Shown here in pieces: positions 1-7,773 of a stretch of DNA of 13,608 bases. The stretch spans positions 1 to 13,608 of the forward strand of contig JBBDJG010000031.1 of the NCBI GenBank assembly GCA_040880005.1. Direction: 5' to 3'. Every line of letters begins with the position of its first letter. Position 1 is the first letter of the stretch. A model generated the notes under the pieces. That model saw only the letters and a list, made by a program, of their open reading frames with translations, did not search any database and was not told where the DNA came from. The stretch is from JBBDJG01 sp040880005. Lineage in GTDB: Bacteria; Actinomycetota; Thermoleophilia; Solirubrobacterales; JBBDJG01. Position numbers and translations under genes: made by a program.

Positions 1-44
1 GTAAACGAAACCCTGGCGGATTGAGGTAAACGAAACCCTGGCGG
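1..44. repeat. Two-copy direct repeat upstream of mreB
   Basis: A 19-base unit, gtaaacgaaaccctggcgg, occurs at 1-19 and again, identically, at 26-44, a period of 25 bases. The linker between the copies is attgag. The first copy begins at the first base of the window, so more copies may lie upstream. The repeat sits about 80 bases before the mreB start and just before a -10-like box, which would suit a tandem protein-binding site. It could equally be the edge of a longer tandem array or a place where an assembly broke. The function is unknown; only the repeat itself is seen. Confidence 0.85.
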
Positions 45-64
45 CTGTCACTTAGTGCCTTCGC

Positions 65-70
65 TACTAT
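65..70 (+). promoter_or_regulatory. Possible -10 box for mreB
   Basis: The hexamer TACTAT fits the actinobacterial TANNNT form of the -10 element. It would start transcription near 77, leaving a leader of roughly 45-50 bases before the GTG at 124. No -35 element resembling TTGACA lies 16-18 bases upstream. The call rests on the hexamer and its position downstream of the direct repeat only. Confidence 0.25.
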
Positions 71-123
71 TGGCCGCTACGGGCGTGTCTCGTCGGGCTC
101 CGCCGCGACGCCCGTCAAGGACC

Positions 124-1176
124 GTGGGTTTCTTCAACTCTTTTACAGGCCTGGGTGGACGCGATATGGCGGTCGACCTCGGAACGGCCAACACGCTCGT
201 TTATGTGCGAGGCCGTGGAATCGTGCTGTCCGAGCCGTCGGTCGTGGCGATCGACGCTCGCAGCGGTGAAGTCCACGCGGTCGGACTCGAGGCCAAGCGC
301 ATGCTCGGTCGCACGCCGGGCACCATTCAGGCGATCCGGCCGCTCAAGGATGGCGTGATCGCCGACTTCGACGTGACCGAGCAGATGCTGCGTCACTTCA
401 TCCAGAAGGTGCACCAGAATCGCTGGGCGCACCCGCGCGTTGTCGTGTGTGTTCCGTCGGGCGTGACGGGTGTCGAGAAGCGCGCGGTCGAGGAAGCGTG
501 CTTGTCGGCCGGCGCACGCCAGGCATACTTGATCGAGGAGCCGATGGCCGCGGCGATCGGTGCCGGTCTTCCCGTCGGCGAGCCAACCGGCAACATCGTC
601 GTCGACATCGGGGGCGGCACCAGTGAGGTCGCCGTGATCTCGCTTGGCGGGATCGTGGTGTCGCAGTCGATCCGGGTTGGCGGCGACGAGATGGACGACG
701 CGATCGTCAATTACGTCAAGCGCGAGTACAAGCTGATGATCGGTCAGCAGACGGCGGAGGAGATCAAACTCGAGATCGGCTCTGCCTTCCCGCTGCCGGA
801 AGAGGTCCAGGCCGAGGTCCGCGGGCGTGACCTGGTTTCGGGCCTGCCGAAAACGGTCGTTCTGACCTCCGAGGAGGTTCGCACGGCGCTCGAGGAGCCG
901 CTGACGCAGATCATCGGCGCTCTCAAGGAGACGCTCGATCGCACCCCGCCGGAGCTGGCGTCCGACATCATGGATCGCGGCATCATGCTGGCGGGCGGCG
1001 GAGCGCTGCTCCAGGGGCTCGACGAGCGCCTGCGCGACGAGACCCAGATGCCCTGTCACCTGGCGGAATCGCCGCTCACCTGCGTCGCGGTCGGCTCGGG
1101 CCGCTCGCTCGAGGAGTTCGAGGCGATCCACCGCGCGAGCAAGAACTCGCGCGGCAATCGCAGGCGGGGCTATTAG
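124..1176 (+). CDS. mreB: Rod shape-determining protein MreB (bacterial actin)
   Basis: MreB is an actin-like ATPase that forms membrane-bound filaments and guides lateral wall synthesis in rod-shaped cells. The 350-residue product has the usual family length. With the start at 124, the actin phosphate-1 loop is DLGTANT at residues 18-24, the phosphate-2 loop is DIGGGTSEV from residue 161, and the adenosine loop is AGGGALLQG near 290-298. I chose GTG 124 because the product then starts MGFFNSFTG, like the short hydrophobic membrane-binding leader of other MreBs. AAGGA at 117-121 is unusually close to that GTG. The reading frame stays open back to GTG 55, but those extra 23 residues are Arg/Pro-rich and unlike MreB. 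ATG 166 has a better spaced GGTGGA but would remove the leader. It is the first gene of an mreBCD-PBP2-rodA cluster. Function is secure; the exact start is less so. Confidence 0.97.
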   Translation: MGFFNSFTGLGGRDMAVDLGTANTLVYVRGRGIVLSEPSVVAIDARSGEVHAVGLEAKRMLGRTPGTIQAIRPLKDGVIADFDVTEQMLRHFIQKVHQNRWAHPRVVVCVPSGVTGVEKRAVEEACLSAGARQAYLIEEPMAAAIGAGLPVGEPTGNIVVDIGGGTSEVAVISLGGIVVSQSIRVGGDEMDDAIVNYVKREYKLMIGQQTAEEIKLEIGSAFPLPEEVQAEVRGRDLVSGLPKTVVLTSEEVRTALEEPLTQIIGALKETLDRTPPELASDIMDRGIMLAGGGALLQGLDERLRDETQMPCHLAESPLTCVAVGSGRSLEEFEAIHRASKNSRGNRRRGY

Positions 1177-1223
1177 GTCCGGGCCTACGGCGAAGCTTTG
1201 CCCTTTAGAGACTTGATGAGGAC

Positions 1224-1241
1224 TTTTTTGTGTACAAAAAA
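1224..1241. repeat. AT-rich palindrome over the mreC start codon
   Basis: TTTTTTGT at 1224-1231 and ACAAAAAA at 1234-1241 are perfect 8-base inverted arms separated by GT. The mreC start codon GTG (1230-1232) lies inside, and GAGGA at 1218-1222 lies just upstream. Six T and six A in a row stand out in strongly GC-rich surroundings. In mRNA, U6 could pair with A6 around a GUGUAC loop; in DNA it could be a protein-binding site. Part of the right arm is simply the Lys codons at residues 3-4, so chance is possible. Confidence 0.7.
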
Positions 1242-2114
1242 TCGGTTCGAAGGAGGCGGGCGGTTCTTGGGCTGCTCGTCGGCCTCTCCATAGCGCTTCT
1301 CACCGTCTATTTCGGCGAGTCCGCGTCCGGCGGCCTGCATGCGGTCCAGCGCGGCTTCCTGGAAGTGCTGGCGCCGCTTCAGGAGGGAGCCAGCCGCGCG
1401 CTGAAGCCCGTGCGTGACTTCGGCGGCTGGGTCGGCGACGTCTTCGACGCCAAGTCGGACAACAAGAAGCTGCGCCGGGAGGTCGAGCGGCTGCGCGCGC
1501 AGCTCGCGGCGGCAGAGACGGCGGGCAGCGACGGCGAGCAGCTCGAGGCGCTTGCGAGCTTCAACGGCTCGAGTTCGTTCCCAGACGGCTACCAATCGGT
1601 GAAGGCTCGCGTGATCGGGCGCTCGCCGACCGTTTGGTACTCGACGATCACGATCGACAAAGGATCGAGCGCGGGTGTGCGCGCCAACCAACCCGTCGTG
1701 ACGGGCGACGGTCTGGCGGGTCGAGTTTCCGACGTCTCCGGCGATGCTGCGCAGGTGACGCTGATCACCGACCACTCGAGCGGGGTATCGGCGCAGGTTG
1801 TTCCAAACGGGGCCAACGGACTGGTGAAGGCGACGGTTGGAGACCCCGATGATCTGCTGCTCGACTTCGTCGAGAGGGGTCGGCCTGTGCGCACGGGATC
1901 GACGGTGATCACGTCCGGGTGGAAGGCGTCGAAGCTCGAGTCGCTGTTTCCCCGCGGGATACCGATCGGAACCGTGACCAGCATCGACGCGACTGAGCGC
2001 GAGCTTTACCAAAGGGTGCATCTGCATCCGTTCGCCGATCTGCGCAACGCCTCCGTGGTAGAGGTGATCGTGCCCGCCAACGCCGGCGATCAGCGAGCGC
2101 AGGCACGGCCATGA
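1230..2114 (+). CDS. mreC: Rod shape-determining protein MreC
   Basis: MreC is a membrane-anchored scaffold that links the MreB filament to PBP2 and RodA and activates the transpeptidase from the periplasmic or outer face. The 294-residue product has a short basic cytoplasmic N-terminus (KKSVRRRR), one membrane segment at about residues 11-28, a charged helical coiled-coil stretch at about 70-105, and then the beta-rich MreC core (about 125-280), including the GDGLAGRVSDV and TSGWKASKLES type segments. Start GTG 1230 has GAGGA at 1218-1222, seven bases upstream, which is convincing. It begins 53 bases after mreB and its stop overlaps the mreD start in ATGA, which suggests coupled translation. 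An AT-rich palindrome covers its start codon. Confidence 0.95.
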   Translation: MYKKSVRRRRAVLGLLVGLSIALLTVYFGESASGGLHAVQRGFLEVLAPLQEGASRALKPVRDFGGWVGDVFDAKSDNKKLRREVERLRAQLAAAETAGSDGEQLEALASFNGSSSFPDGYQSVKARVIGRSPTVWYSTITIDKGSSAGVRANQPVVTGDGLAGRVSDVSGDAAQVTLITDHSSGVSAQVVPNGANGLVKATVGDPDDLLLDFVERGRPVRTGSTVITSGWKASKLESLFPRGIPIGTVTSIDATERELYQRVHLHPFADLRNASVVEVIVPANAGDQRAQARP

Positions 2115-2668
2115 CCGTCACCGGCTCGAGCATCGCCCGCGTGGCAGCACTGGTGATCGTGACGGTGGTTGTTCAGATCTCTGTGGTCACCCAGGTGACC
2201 TTCTGGGGCGCTTACCTGGATCTGCTTCCGCTGGTGGCGCTGTCGGTCGGCCTGCTCGCCGGGCCGATCACCGGCGCGAGCGTTGGCTTCGCGCTCGGCC
2301 TCGTTGCGGATATGGCTCTGTTTCAGACGCTGGGCGTCAGTTCGCTGCTGCTGACCGGCGTCGGCTATCAGGCGGGACGCTACCGCGAGTTGCGCGACGC
2401 CTCCCACAAGATGGTCCCGGCGATTGGGGGCTTCGTGGTGACGCTGGCATATGCGACCGCCTTCTCGATCGTGCAGTTCCTGCTTGGCGTCGATTCGGAC
2501 GTCAGCTCGACCGTGATCCGCACGATCCTGGTCGGGGCACTGCTCAATGCGCTGATCGCGACTCCCGTGTTCAAGCTCGTGCGTTTGGTGCTGCGCCCGG
2601 CGCTGGCCGACGATCTGCGTCCGCGCCGTCGTTCGACTTCGCCGATCGGCTTGAGGGCCTCTCAGTAG
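2111..2668 (+). CDS. mreD: Rod shape-determining protein MreD
   Basis: MreD is the small integral membrane partner of MreC in the elongasome; its biochemical role is not well defined. The 185-residue product is hydrophobic almost throughout, with about five to six membrane segments (for example residues 8-30, 33-75, 98-122 and 134-155) and a basic C-terminus (RPRRRS). MreD sequences diverge strongly, so the call relies on hydropathy, length and location as much as on motifs; LVGALLNALIATPVFKLV near the C-terminus is family-like. The ATG lies in the ATGA overlap with mreC, and the stop TAG directly abuts the next ATG. Confidence 0.9.
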   Translation: MTVTGSSIARVAALVIVTVVVQISVVTQVTFWGAYLDLLPLVALSVGLLAGPITGASVGFALGLVADMALFQTLGVSSLLLTGVGYQAGRYRELRDASHKMVPAIGGFVVTLAYATAFSIVQFLLGVDSDVSSTVIRTILVGALLNALIATPVFKLVRLVLRPALADDLRPRRRSTSPIGLRASQ

Positions 2669-4531
2669 ATGTACTTACCGGGTGACGACAGGCGCCTCGT
2701 GGTGACTCCCCAACTGGCGCTGCGCGTCGCGATCATGGGTGGAATCGCACTCGCACTGTTCGCGGTCATCTTCTTCCGGCTGTGGTTCCTGCAGGTACTG
2801 TCGGGGGACAGGTACCTGGCGGAAGCGAACGACAACCGGGTGCGAGAGGTCAAGGTCGAGGCTCCTCGCGGCGAGATCGTGGATCGCAACGGGCGCGTGA
2901 TGGTTGACAATCGGACCGCGCTCGCGGTGCAGATGGCGCCCGACCGGCTACCGACCGACCCAGCCGTGAAGGCGGCCCTGTATGCGCGGCTGGCGCGCGT
3001 GCTGAACATGGGCCCGAGAACGATCGACGCGCGCGTTAGCAAGGCGACAAAGGAGCTGCCCTTCAGCCCCGTGACGATCAAGACGGACGTGGGGCTCGAC
3101 GCGGTGCTGTATTTGCAGGAGAACCAGTCGCGCTTCCCTGGAATCCAAGTCGAGCGCGTGTTCCTGCGCAAGTACCCACTCGGCGAGCTCGGGGCGCATC
3201 TGTTCGGGACGATCGGCGAGATCACGCAGAACGAGCTCAAGCAGGCGCGTTATGCGGGCGTCGCCTTGGGCAATCGCGTCGGCAAGTCGGGCGTCGAGTA
3301 CGAGTACGACCGTTACTTGCGCGGCACCGACGGCGCTAGCCGCATCCAGGTCGATGCGATCGGCCGACCCAAGGGCGAGCTGTCGATCAAGCGATCGACG
3401 CCAGGCGAGAACCTGCGCCTGTCTGTCGATCTCGCGGTGCAGAAGGCGGGCCAGCAAGCGCTCGGCAGTTACGGCCTGCCGGGCGCGTTCGTTGCGCTGG
3501 ATCCTCGAAACGGCGAGGTGCTGGGGCTTGGCAGCAATCCGAGCTTTGACCCCAACGTCTTCACCAAGCCGGTCTCGAACGAGACATACCGCAGGCTCAC
3601 GAGCGAGGACAACGAGTCGCCGTTGACGAATCGCGCGATCCAGGGTTTGTACCCCACGGGTTCCACCTTCAAGTTGGTCACGACCGTGGCGACCATGGAG
3701 AGCGGGCTTCTCACTCCAAACACGATCATCTGTGACCCCGGCAGCTTCACGCTCGGTGGGATCACGTTCCGAAATGCCGAGGGTGCGGCGTACGGATGCA
3801 TCAACGTGACCCGCGCCCTGCAGGTCTCCGACGACGTCTTCTACTACAAGCTCGGTGTGCAGGCCGACAACAAGGGCGGCGACATCATGCAGAAGTGGGC
3901 GCGCAAGCTGGGCATCGGCAGTGAGGTCGGCATCGACCTCCCGGGTGAGATGGGCGGCCACGTACCCACGCCAGCTTGGCGCAACAGGCTCTACAAGGAG
4001 AAAAAGACCGACCGGCCGTGGTCCGGCGGCGACGCCGTCAACCTGGCCACCGGTCAGGGTGATCTGCAGTCCAATCCGTTGCAGATGGCGATCGCATATG
4101 CGGCCGTCGCAAACGGTGGCCGCGTCGTGACGCCGCACCTCGGCCAGCGCGTCGAGGATGCCAAGGGTCGCACACTCCAACGCGTCCAGCCGGGACCCCA
4201 GCGCGAGGTCGAGATCTCGCCTACGACCCGCAACACGATCATGAAGGCGTTGCACCTGGCGACTCAGGGCGACGGAACCTCGGCCAAGGTGTTCGAGAAC
4301 TTCCCCGTTTCGGTCGCCGGCAAGACCGGCACCGCCGTGCGTCCCGGTCAGGGCGACCAGGCATGGTATGTGGCGATGGCTCCCTACCCCAACCCGCAGA
4401 TCGTTGTCGCCACGACCGTTGAGCGCGGCGGCTACGGTGCCGATACCGCCGCGCCCGTGGCAAAGCGCATTCTGCAGGCGTACCTCGGCTACAAGGGCAG
4501 GCGCGCCGCGGCGCTGAGACGGCGGGGCTGA
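2669..4531 (+). CDS. mrdA: Penicillin-binding protein 2 (elongation transpeptidase)
   Basis: This is a class B penicillin-binding protein that cross-links peptidoglycan during lateral growth, working with RodA. The 620-residue product has an N-terminal cytoplasmic stretch, one membrane anchor at about residues 18-40, a dimerisation or pedestal domain beginning with the typical RGEIVDRNGRVM segment near 66-77, and a transpeptidase domain. The penicillin-binding motifs are complete: STFK at 332-335 (Ser332 is the acylated nucleophile), SDD at 387-389 (the SxD form usual in PBP2) and KTGT at 552-555. The ATG directly follows the mreD stop. Its only ribosome-binding candidate is GAGGG about 11 bases upstream, so translation may be coupled to mreD. 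Residues after 600 are basic (KGRR, RRRG). Confidence 0.97.
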   Translation: MYLPGDDRRLVVTPQLALRVAIMGGIALALFAVIFFRLWFLQVLSGDRYLAEANDNRVREVKVEAPRGEIVDRNGRVMVDNRTALAVQMAPDRLPTDPAVKAALYARLARVLNMGPRTIDARVSKATKELPFSPVTIKTDVGLDAVLYLQENQSRFPGIQVERVFLRKYPLGELGAHLFGTIGEITQNELKQARYAGVALGNRVGKSGVEYEYDRYLRGTDGASRIQVDAIGRPKGELSIKRSTPGENLRLSVDLAVQKAGQQALGSYGLPGAFVALDPRNGEVLGLGSNPSFDPNVFTKPVSNETYRRLTSEDNESPLTNRAIQGLYPTGSTFKLVTTVATMESGLLTPNTIICDPGSFTLGGITFRNAEGAAYGCINVTRALQVSDDVFYYKLGVQADNKGGDIMQKWARKLGIGSEVGIDLPGEMGGHVPTPAWRNRLYKEKKTDRPWSGGDAVNLATGQGDLQSNPLQMAIAYAAVANGGRVVTPHLGQRVEDAKGRTLQRVQPGPQREVEISPTTRNTIMKALHLATQGDGTSAKVFENFPVSVAGKTGTAVRPGQGDQAWYVAMAPYPNPQIVVATTVERGGYGADTAAPVAKRILQAYLGYKGRRAAALRRRG

Positions 4532-4533
4532 CG

Positions 4534-5715
4534 ATGGCCGGACCTGGAGTGACACCGTTCGGCACCGGCGTCCAGCGCTTCGGCGATCGCGGCGCGCGTT
4601 TCTTGCGGCTCGACTTCGTGCTGTTGCTGGCGACGCTTGGCCTGATTGTTTTCAGCCTGGTGACGCTCGGCAGTGCGACCTCCGACAACTACTTCGTCAC
4701 CCACCAGGCGGGTTACGCCTCGGTAGGGCTTGCGTTGATGTTCGTGCTGGCGTTCTTCGACTACTCGCGTCTTCGCGAGCTGAAGTGGGGCTTGTACGGC
4801 ACGATGATCGGCCTGATCCTGCTGGTGCTCGTCGCCGGTACGGCCACGCGCGGATCGCGTCGCCGCATCGATCTGCCGTTCTTCGGCTTCCAGCCGTCCG
4901 AGTTCGGCAAGATCCTGCTGGTCCTGGCGCTGTCGGCGTTCGCGATCGAGTTCATGCGCCGCCGCTCGGAGCGCGAGATCACCGCGAGGGTGATTCTGCT
5001 GGCGATCATCCCGGCGATGCTGGTGATGGCGCAGCCCGACCTCGGCACGAGCATCGTGTACGTGGCGATCGGGCTCGCCGTGCTGTTCATCATCGGAGTG
5101 AGCTGGCGTCAGTTCGCCGGGCTCGCGGCGATTGTTGGCGTCGCCGCCATGCTGGCACTCGTAGTCGCGCCGGCGATCGGCCTGCCGGTGCTGAAGGGTT
5201 ACCAGCAGGACCGCCTCACGGCGTTCCTGCACAAGGACGACGTCGATCCGCGCAGCCAGGGCTACCAGCTCAACCAGTCGGTGACCGCGATCGGCTCCGG
5301 GCAGAAGACCGGGCGCGGCCCCGAGGGGGCCACGCAGACGCAGCTCGACTTTCTTCCGGAGAGCCACACGGACTTCATCTTCGCCGTCGTCGGCGAGCAG
5401 TACGGATTCGTCGGCGCGGGGTTGGTATTGACGCTCTACGCGCTCCTGATATGGAGAGCGTTGCGCATTCTCACCATCAGCAAGAACCTCTTCGGAGCGA
5501 TCGTCGCAGGTGCGATCACGGCGATGCTGATGACGCAGGTATTCGTCAACGCGGGTGGAAATGTCGGGATCATGCCGATTACGGGGATCCCGCTGCCACT
5601 CCTCAGCTATGGAGGCTCGTCCGTGATCGTGACACTGATCGCGCTCGGGCTACTGCAGAGCATCTACGTGCAGGCGCGCGAGACCGCCGCCTCCAAACGC
5701 GAGGTGCTCGCTTGA
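4534..5715 (+). CDS. rodA: RodA, SEDS-family peptidoglycan glycosyltransferase
   Basis: RodA polymerises lipid II into glycan strands and forms a complex with PBP2, encoded two bases upstream. The 393-residue product is a polytopic membrane protein with about ten membrane segments. It carries the SEDS signature IPLPLLSYGGSS at 352-363 and the conserved extracellular stretch LPESHTDFIFAVVGEQ from residue 274, the region that contains the essential acidic residue in this family (Asp280 is the candidate). FtsW is the main alternative, as the two share these motifs; the neighbouring mreBCD and PBP2 genes decide for RodA. No clear Shine-Dalgarno precedes ATG 4534, so coupling to mrdA is likely. 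Confidence 0.95.
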   Translation: MAGPGVTPFGTGVQRFGDRGARFLRLDFVLLLATLGLIVFSLVTLGSATSDNYFVTHQAGYASVGLALMFVLAFFDYSRLRELKWGLYGTMIGLILLVLVAGTATRGSRRRIDLPFFGFQPSEFGKILLVLALSAFAIEFMRRRSEREITARVILLAIIPAMLVMAQPDLGTSIVYVAIGLAVLFIIGVSWRQFAGLAAIVGVAAMLALVVAPAIGLPVLKGYQQDRLTAFLHKDDVDPRSQGYQLNQSVTAIGSGQKTGRGPEGATQTQLDFLPESHTDFIFAVVGEQYGFVGAGLVLTLYALLIWRALRILTISKNLFGAIVAGAITAMLMTQVFVNAGGNVGIMPITGIPLPLLSYGGSSVIVTLIALGLLQSIYVQARETAASKREVLA

Positions 5716-5794
5716 CCGCGCCCGGCCGACAGGCAGGGATTCGCGCGCTCGCGAGCTCGCAAAAACACAACGACAAGGAGAGTTGGAAACTTCC
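5716..5794. other. rodA-rng gap with overlapping palindromes and an RBS
   Basis: This 79-base gap separates the wall-synthesis genes from the RNA and ribosome genes. It holds two overlapping 10-base palindromes, GCTCGCGAGC at 5747-5756 and GCGAGCTCGC at 5751-5760, followed by AAAAACACAA. There is no T-tract, so I do not call a terminator, and no convincing -35/-10 pair. AAGGAG at 5775-5780 is the strongest Shine-Dalgarno match in the window, but it lies 14 bases from the likely ATG 5795 and only two bases from TTG 5783, so it fits neither start well. Confidence 0.5.
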
Positions 5795-7756
5795 ATGCGA
5801 AAGCAGGTATTGGTATCGGCAGATCGGGGCGAAACCCGTGTCGCCATTCTCGAAAGCAAAGGAGCCGCACCCAAGGCCACCGGCGGGCGACGCCGCACAC
5901 GCAGGCGCCCGCTCAAGGCTGACCCAAAGACTTGGCGTGTAGCTGAGCTGTACATAGAGCGCCGCGGCCGGCGCTCGATAGTGGGCAACATCTACAAGGG
6001 GCGCATCGACAACGTGCTCGCCGGGATGGAGGCCGCGTTCGTCGATATCGGTCTCGAGAAGAACGGCTTCCTGCACGTGGACGAAATCGTCACCACGGAT
6101 GGTCGTTCGGTGCGTCGCGGTCGCGGCCGCGGCGGCGGGCCGCGAATCGCCGACCTGTTGAAGTCGAAGCAGGAGGTGGTCGTTCAGGTCACCAAGGATC
6201 CGATTGGAACCAAGGGCGCGCGACTCACGATGCAGGTCGCGATTCCGGGCCGATTTCTCGTTTACGCGCCGCACGGGGACGGCGTCGGAGTTTCGCGCCG
6301 GCTTGCCGACGGCGAGCGCGAACGGCTGCGCAAGTATGCGGCGGCGCTGAAGATGAAGCAGGGTGGCCTGATAGTGCGCACGGCGGCCGATGGCGCGCGC
6401 AAGGCCGACATGGAGCGCGAGCTTCAGTACCTGTTCAAGCTCAACGAGGTGCTCGACAGCCGCGTGACCGAGTCGCCCGCTCCGGCGATGGTGTTCCAGG
6501 AGGCGGATCTGCCGGTGCGCGTATTGCGCGACGTGTTCTCGAAGGAGTTCGACCGTGCGATCGTTGACGACGAGAAGTCCCACCATCGCATCGTGAGCTT
6601 CTTCGAACGAACCGCCCCGGACCTCGTCGATGACGTCGAGCTGTACAAGGACGAGGAGCTGCTGCTCGAGCGCTTCGGGGTGGAGGAGGCGTTTCAGTCA
6701 ACCCTCTCCCGGCGCGTGGAGCTACCGCATGGCGGCTATCTGATGATCGACCACGCAGAGGCGCTGACCGTCATCGATGTCAACACCGGCAGCTACACGG
6801 GCCGTGGCCGCGGCAGCCTCGAGGACACGATCGTGAAGGTGAACCTCCAGGCGGCCGAGGAGGTCGTGCGCCAGCTTCGTTTGCGCGATATCGGCGGCAT
6901 CATCGTGATCGATTTCATCGACATGGCCTACACGCGCAACCGCAATCAGGTGCTCGAAGTGTTCCGCCAGGCGCTGGAGGGAGATCGCACGCGCACGCAC
7001 GTGGTCGAGATCTCGCCGCTCGGGCTGGTCGAGATGACGCGCCAGAACGTCACCGAGGGCGTGCGCGAAATCATGACCAAGCCGTGTCCGACCTGTGAGG
7101 GAGAGGGCGTCGTGCTGGCTGAGGAGACGATCGCCATCGACGTTGAGCGAAAGCTGCACGACGTCGCCAAGGAATCGAAGGCGGATGCGCTTCTGATTCA
7201 GGTGCACCCGCGCGTGGCGGCGATTCTGATCGGCGGCGGCGGCAAGCCACTGCTGGAGCTGGAGGAGGACACCGGCAAGTTGTTCCACTTCGAGGGCGCG
7301 GAGGGCATCGCGCTCGACACCTTCCAGATCGGCATGGAGGGCACGCGCGCGGAGGTCGAGAAGCGGGCGCTGCCGTTCGAGAAGGGCGAGGAGGTCCTGA
7401 TCAAGATCGAGGAGCCGCACATGTACAACGTCGATGACGCGATCGGCAAGATCGACGGCTACGTGATCTCGGTCTCGGGCGCCGGCCCGTTTGTCGGCGA
7501 GAAGAAGCTGGTGCGGATCGACGAGGTCAAGCGCACGGCGGCCTATGCGAGCCTCGTGTCGGGCAACGGCGGCGAGCCGGAGCCCAAGCCGGCTCCGAAA
7601 TCTGCGCCGAAGGAGAGGTCTGCGCCGGCAAAGAAGCCGTCACAGGGAACCAAGGCGAGCGCGGATACCGATTCGGAGAAGAAGCCGGGCAACGGCCCCC
7701 GGCGTCGCGGCCGGCGCGGCGGCCGGGGGCGGTCGAAGACGACGAAGAAGAGCTGA
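5795..7756 (+). CDS. rng: Ribonuclease E/G family endoribonuclease
   Basis: RNase E/G cuts single-stranded RNA in rRNA maturation and mRNA decay. The 653-residue product keeps the family order: an S1-type RNA-binding domain (GNIYKGRIDNVLAGMEAAFV from residue 64), an RNase H-like and 5'-sensor region, and a DNase I-like catalytic core. The two metal-binding aspartates are Asp328 in VIDVNTG and Asp373 in VIDFIDM, and the zinc-link motif CPTC is at 431-434. A basic insert (about residues 22-48, RRRTRRRP) interrupts the usual N-terminal strand pair, and an RG-rich loop (VRRGRGRGGG) lies within the S1 domain. A Pro/Ala/Lys tail of about 65 residues ends in a basic RRRGRRGGRGR patch. It is closer in size to RNase G than to the large actinobacterial RNase E. 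ATG 5795 gives MRKQVLVS, the usual family N-terminus; TTG 5783 is possible. It lies directly upstream of rplU. Confidence 0.95.
   Translation: MRKQVLVSADRGETRVAILESKGAAPKATGGRRRTRRRPLKADPKTWRVAELYIERRGRRSIVGNIYKGRIDNVLAGMEAAFVDIGLEKNGFLHVDEIVTTDGRSVRRGRGRGGGPRIADLLKSKQEVVVQVTKDPIGTKGARLTMQVAIPGRFLVYAPHGDGVGVSRRLADGERERLRKYAAALKMKQGGLIVRTAADGARKADMERELQYLFKLNEVLDSRVTESPAPAMVFQEADLPVRVLRDVFSKEFDRAIVDDEKSHHRIVSFFERTAPDLVDDVELYKDEELLLERFGVEEAFQSTLSRRVELPHGGYLMIDHAEALTVIDVNTGSYTGRGRGSLEDTIVKVNLQAAEEVVRQLRLRDIGGIIVIDFIDMAYTRNRNQVLEVFRQALEGDRTRTHVVEISPLGLVEMTRQNVTEGVREIMTKPCPTCEGEGVVLAEETIAIDVERKLHDVAKESKADALLIQVHPRVAAILIGGGGKPLLELEEDTGKLFHFEGAEGIALDTFQIGMEGTRAEVEKRALPFEKGEEVLIKIEEPHMYNVDDAIGKIDGYVISVSGAGPFVGEKKLVRIDEVKRTAAYASLVSGNGGEPEPKPAPKSAPKERSAPAKKPSQGTKASADTDSEKKPGNGPRRRGRRGGRGRSKTTKKS
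7695..7730 (+). other. GC-rich inverted repeat in the 3' end of rng
   Basis: GCCCCCGGC (7695-7703) and GCCGGGGGC (7722-7730) are perfect 9-base inverted arms around an 18-base loop that is itself GC-rich. They lie in the codons for the Arg/Gly tail of RNase E/G, ending 26 bases before the stop. A stable mRNA stem is likely here, but repetitive Arg and Gly codons make such pairing easy by chance. Confidence 0.5.
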
Positions 7757-7759
7757 GGC

Positions 7760-7765
7760 TACAAT
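7760..7765 (+). promoter_or_regulatory. Possible -10 box for rplU-rpmA
   Basis: TACAAT fits the -10 consensus well and lies just after the rng stop codon. Transcription would begin near 7772-7773. The best upstream match to a -35 element at the right spacing is only AAGACG (7736-7741), three of six bases. The start site would leave a leader of about 35 bases beginning with the hairpin at 7774-7790. Confidence 0.45.
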
Positions 7766-7773
7766 GCCGACCC

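Noticed and set aside
1..44. CRISPR array
   Set aside because: Only two repeat units with a 6-base linker; no spacer-length variable segments and no cas genes.
55..123. N-terminal extension of MreB from GTG 55
   Set aside because: The 23 extra residues are Arg/Pro-rich and unlike MreB. The conserved membrane leader begins at GTG 124, and a -10-like box lies within the extension.
1189..1202. Near-palindrome GGCGAAGCTTTGCC between mreB and mreC
   Set aside because: Only 14 bases with a mismatched pair and no room for a stable RNA loop; not distinguishable from chance.
2948..4555. Long antisense reading frame opposite PBP2, and similar minus-strand frames elsewhere (for example 115-1131, 7640-8542)
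   Set aside because: They mirror real genes in a GC-rich genome. Their products are Arg/His/Leu-rich with no recognisable motif and no ribosome binding sites.
5747..5760. Intrinsic terminator after rodA
   Set aside because: The two palindromes overlap and cannot form one long stem, and an A-run rather than a T-run follows.
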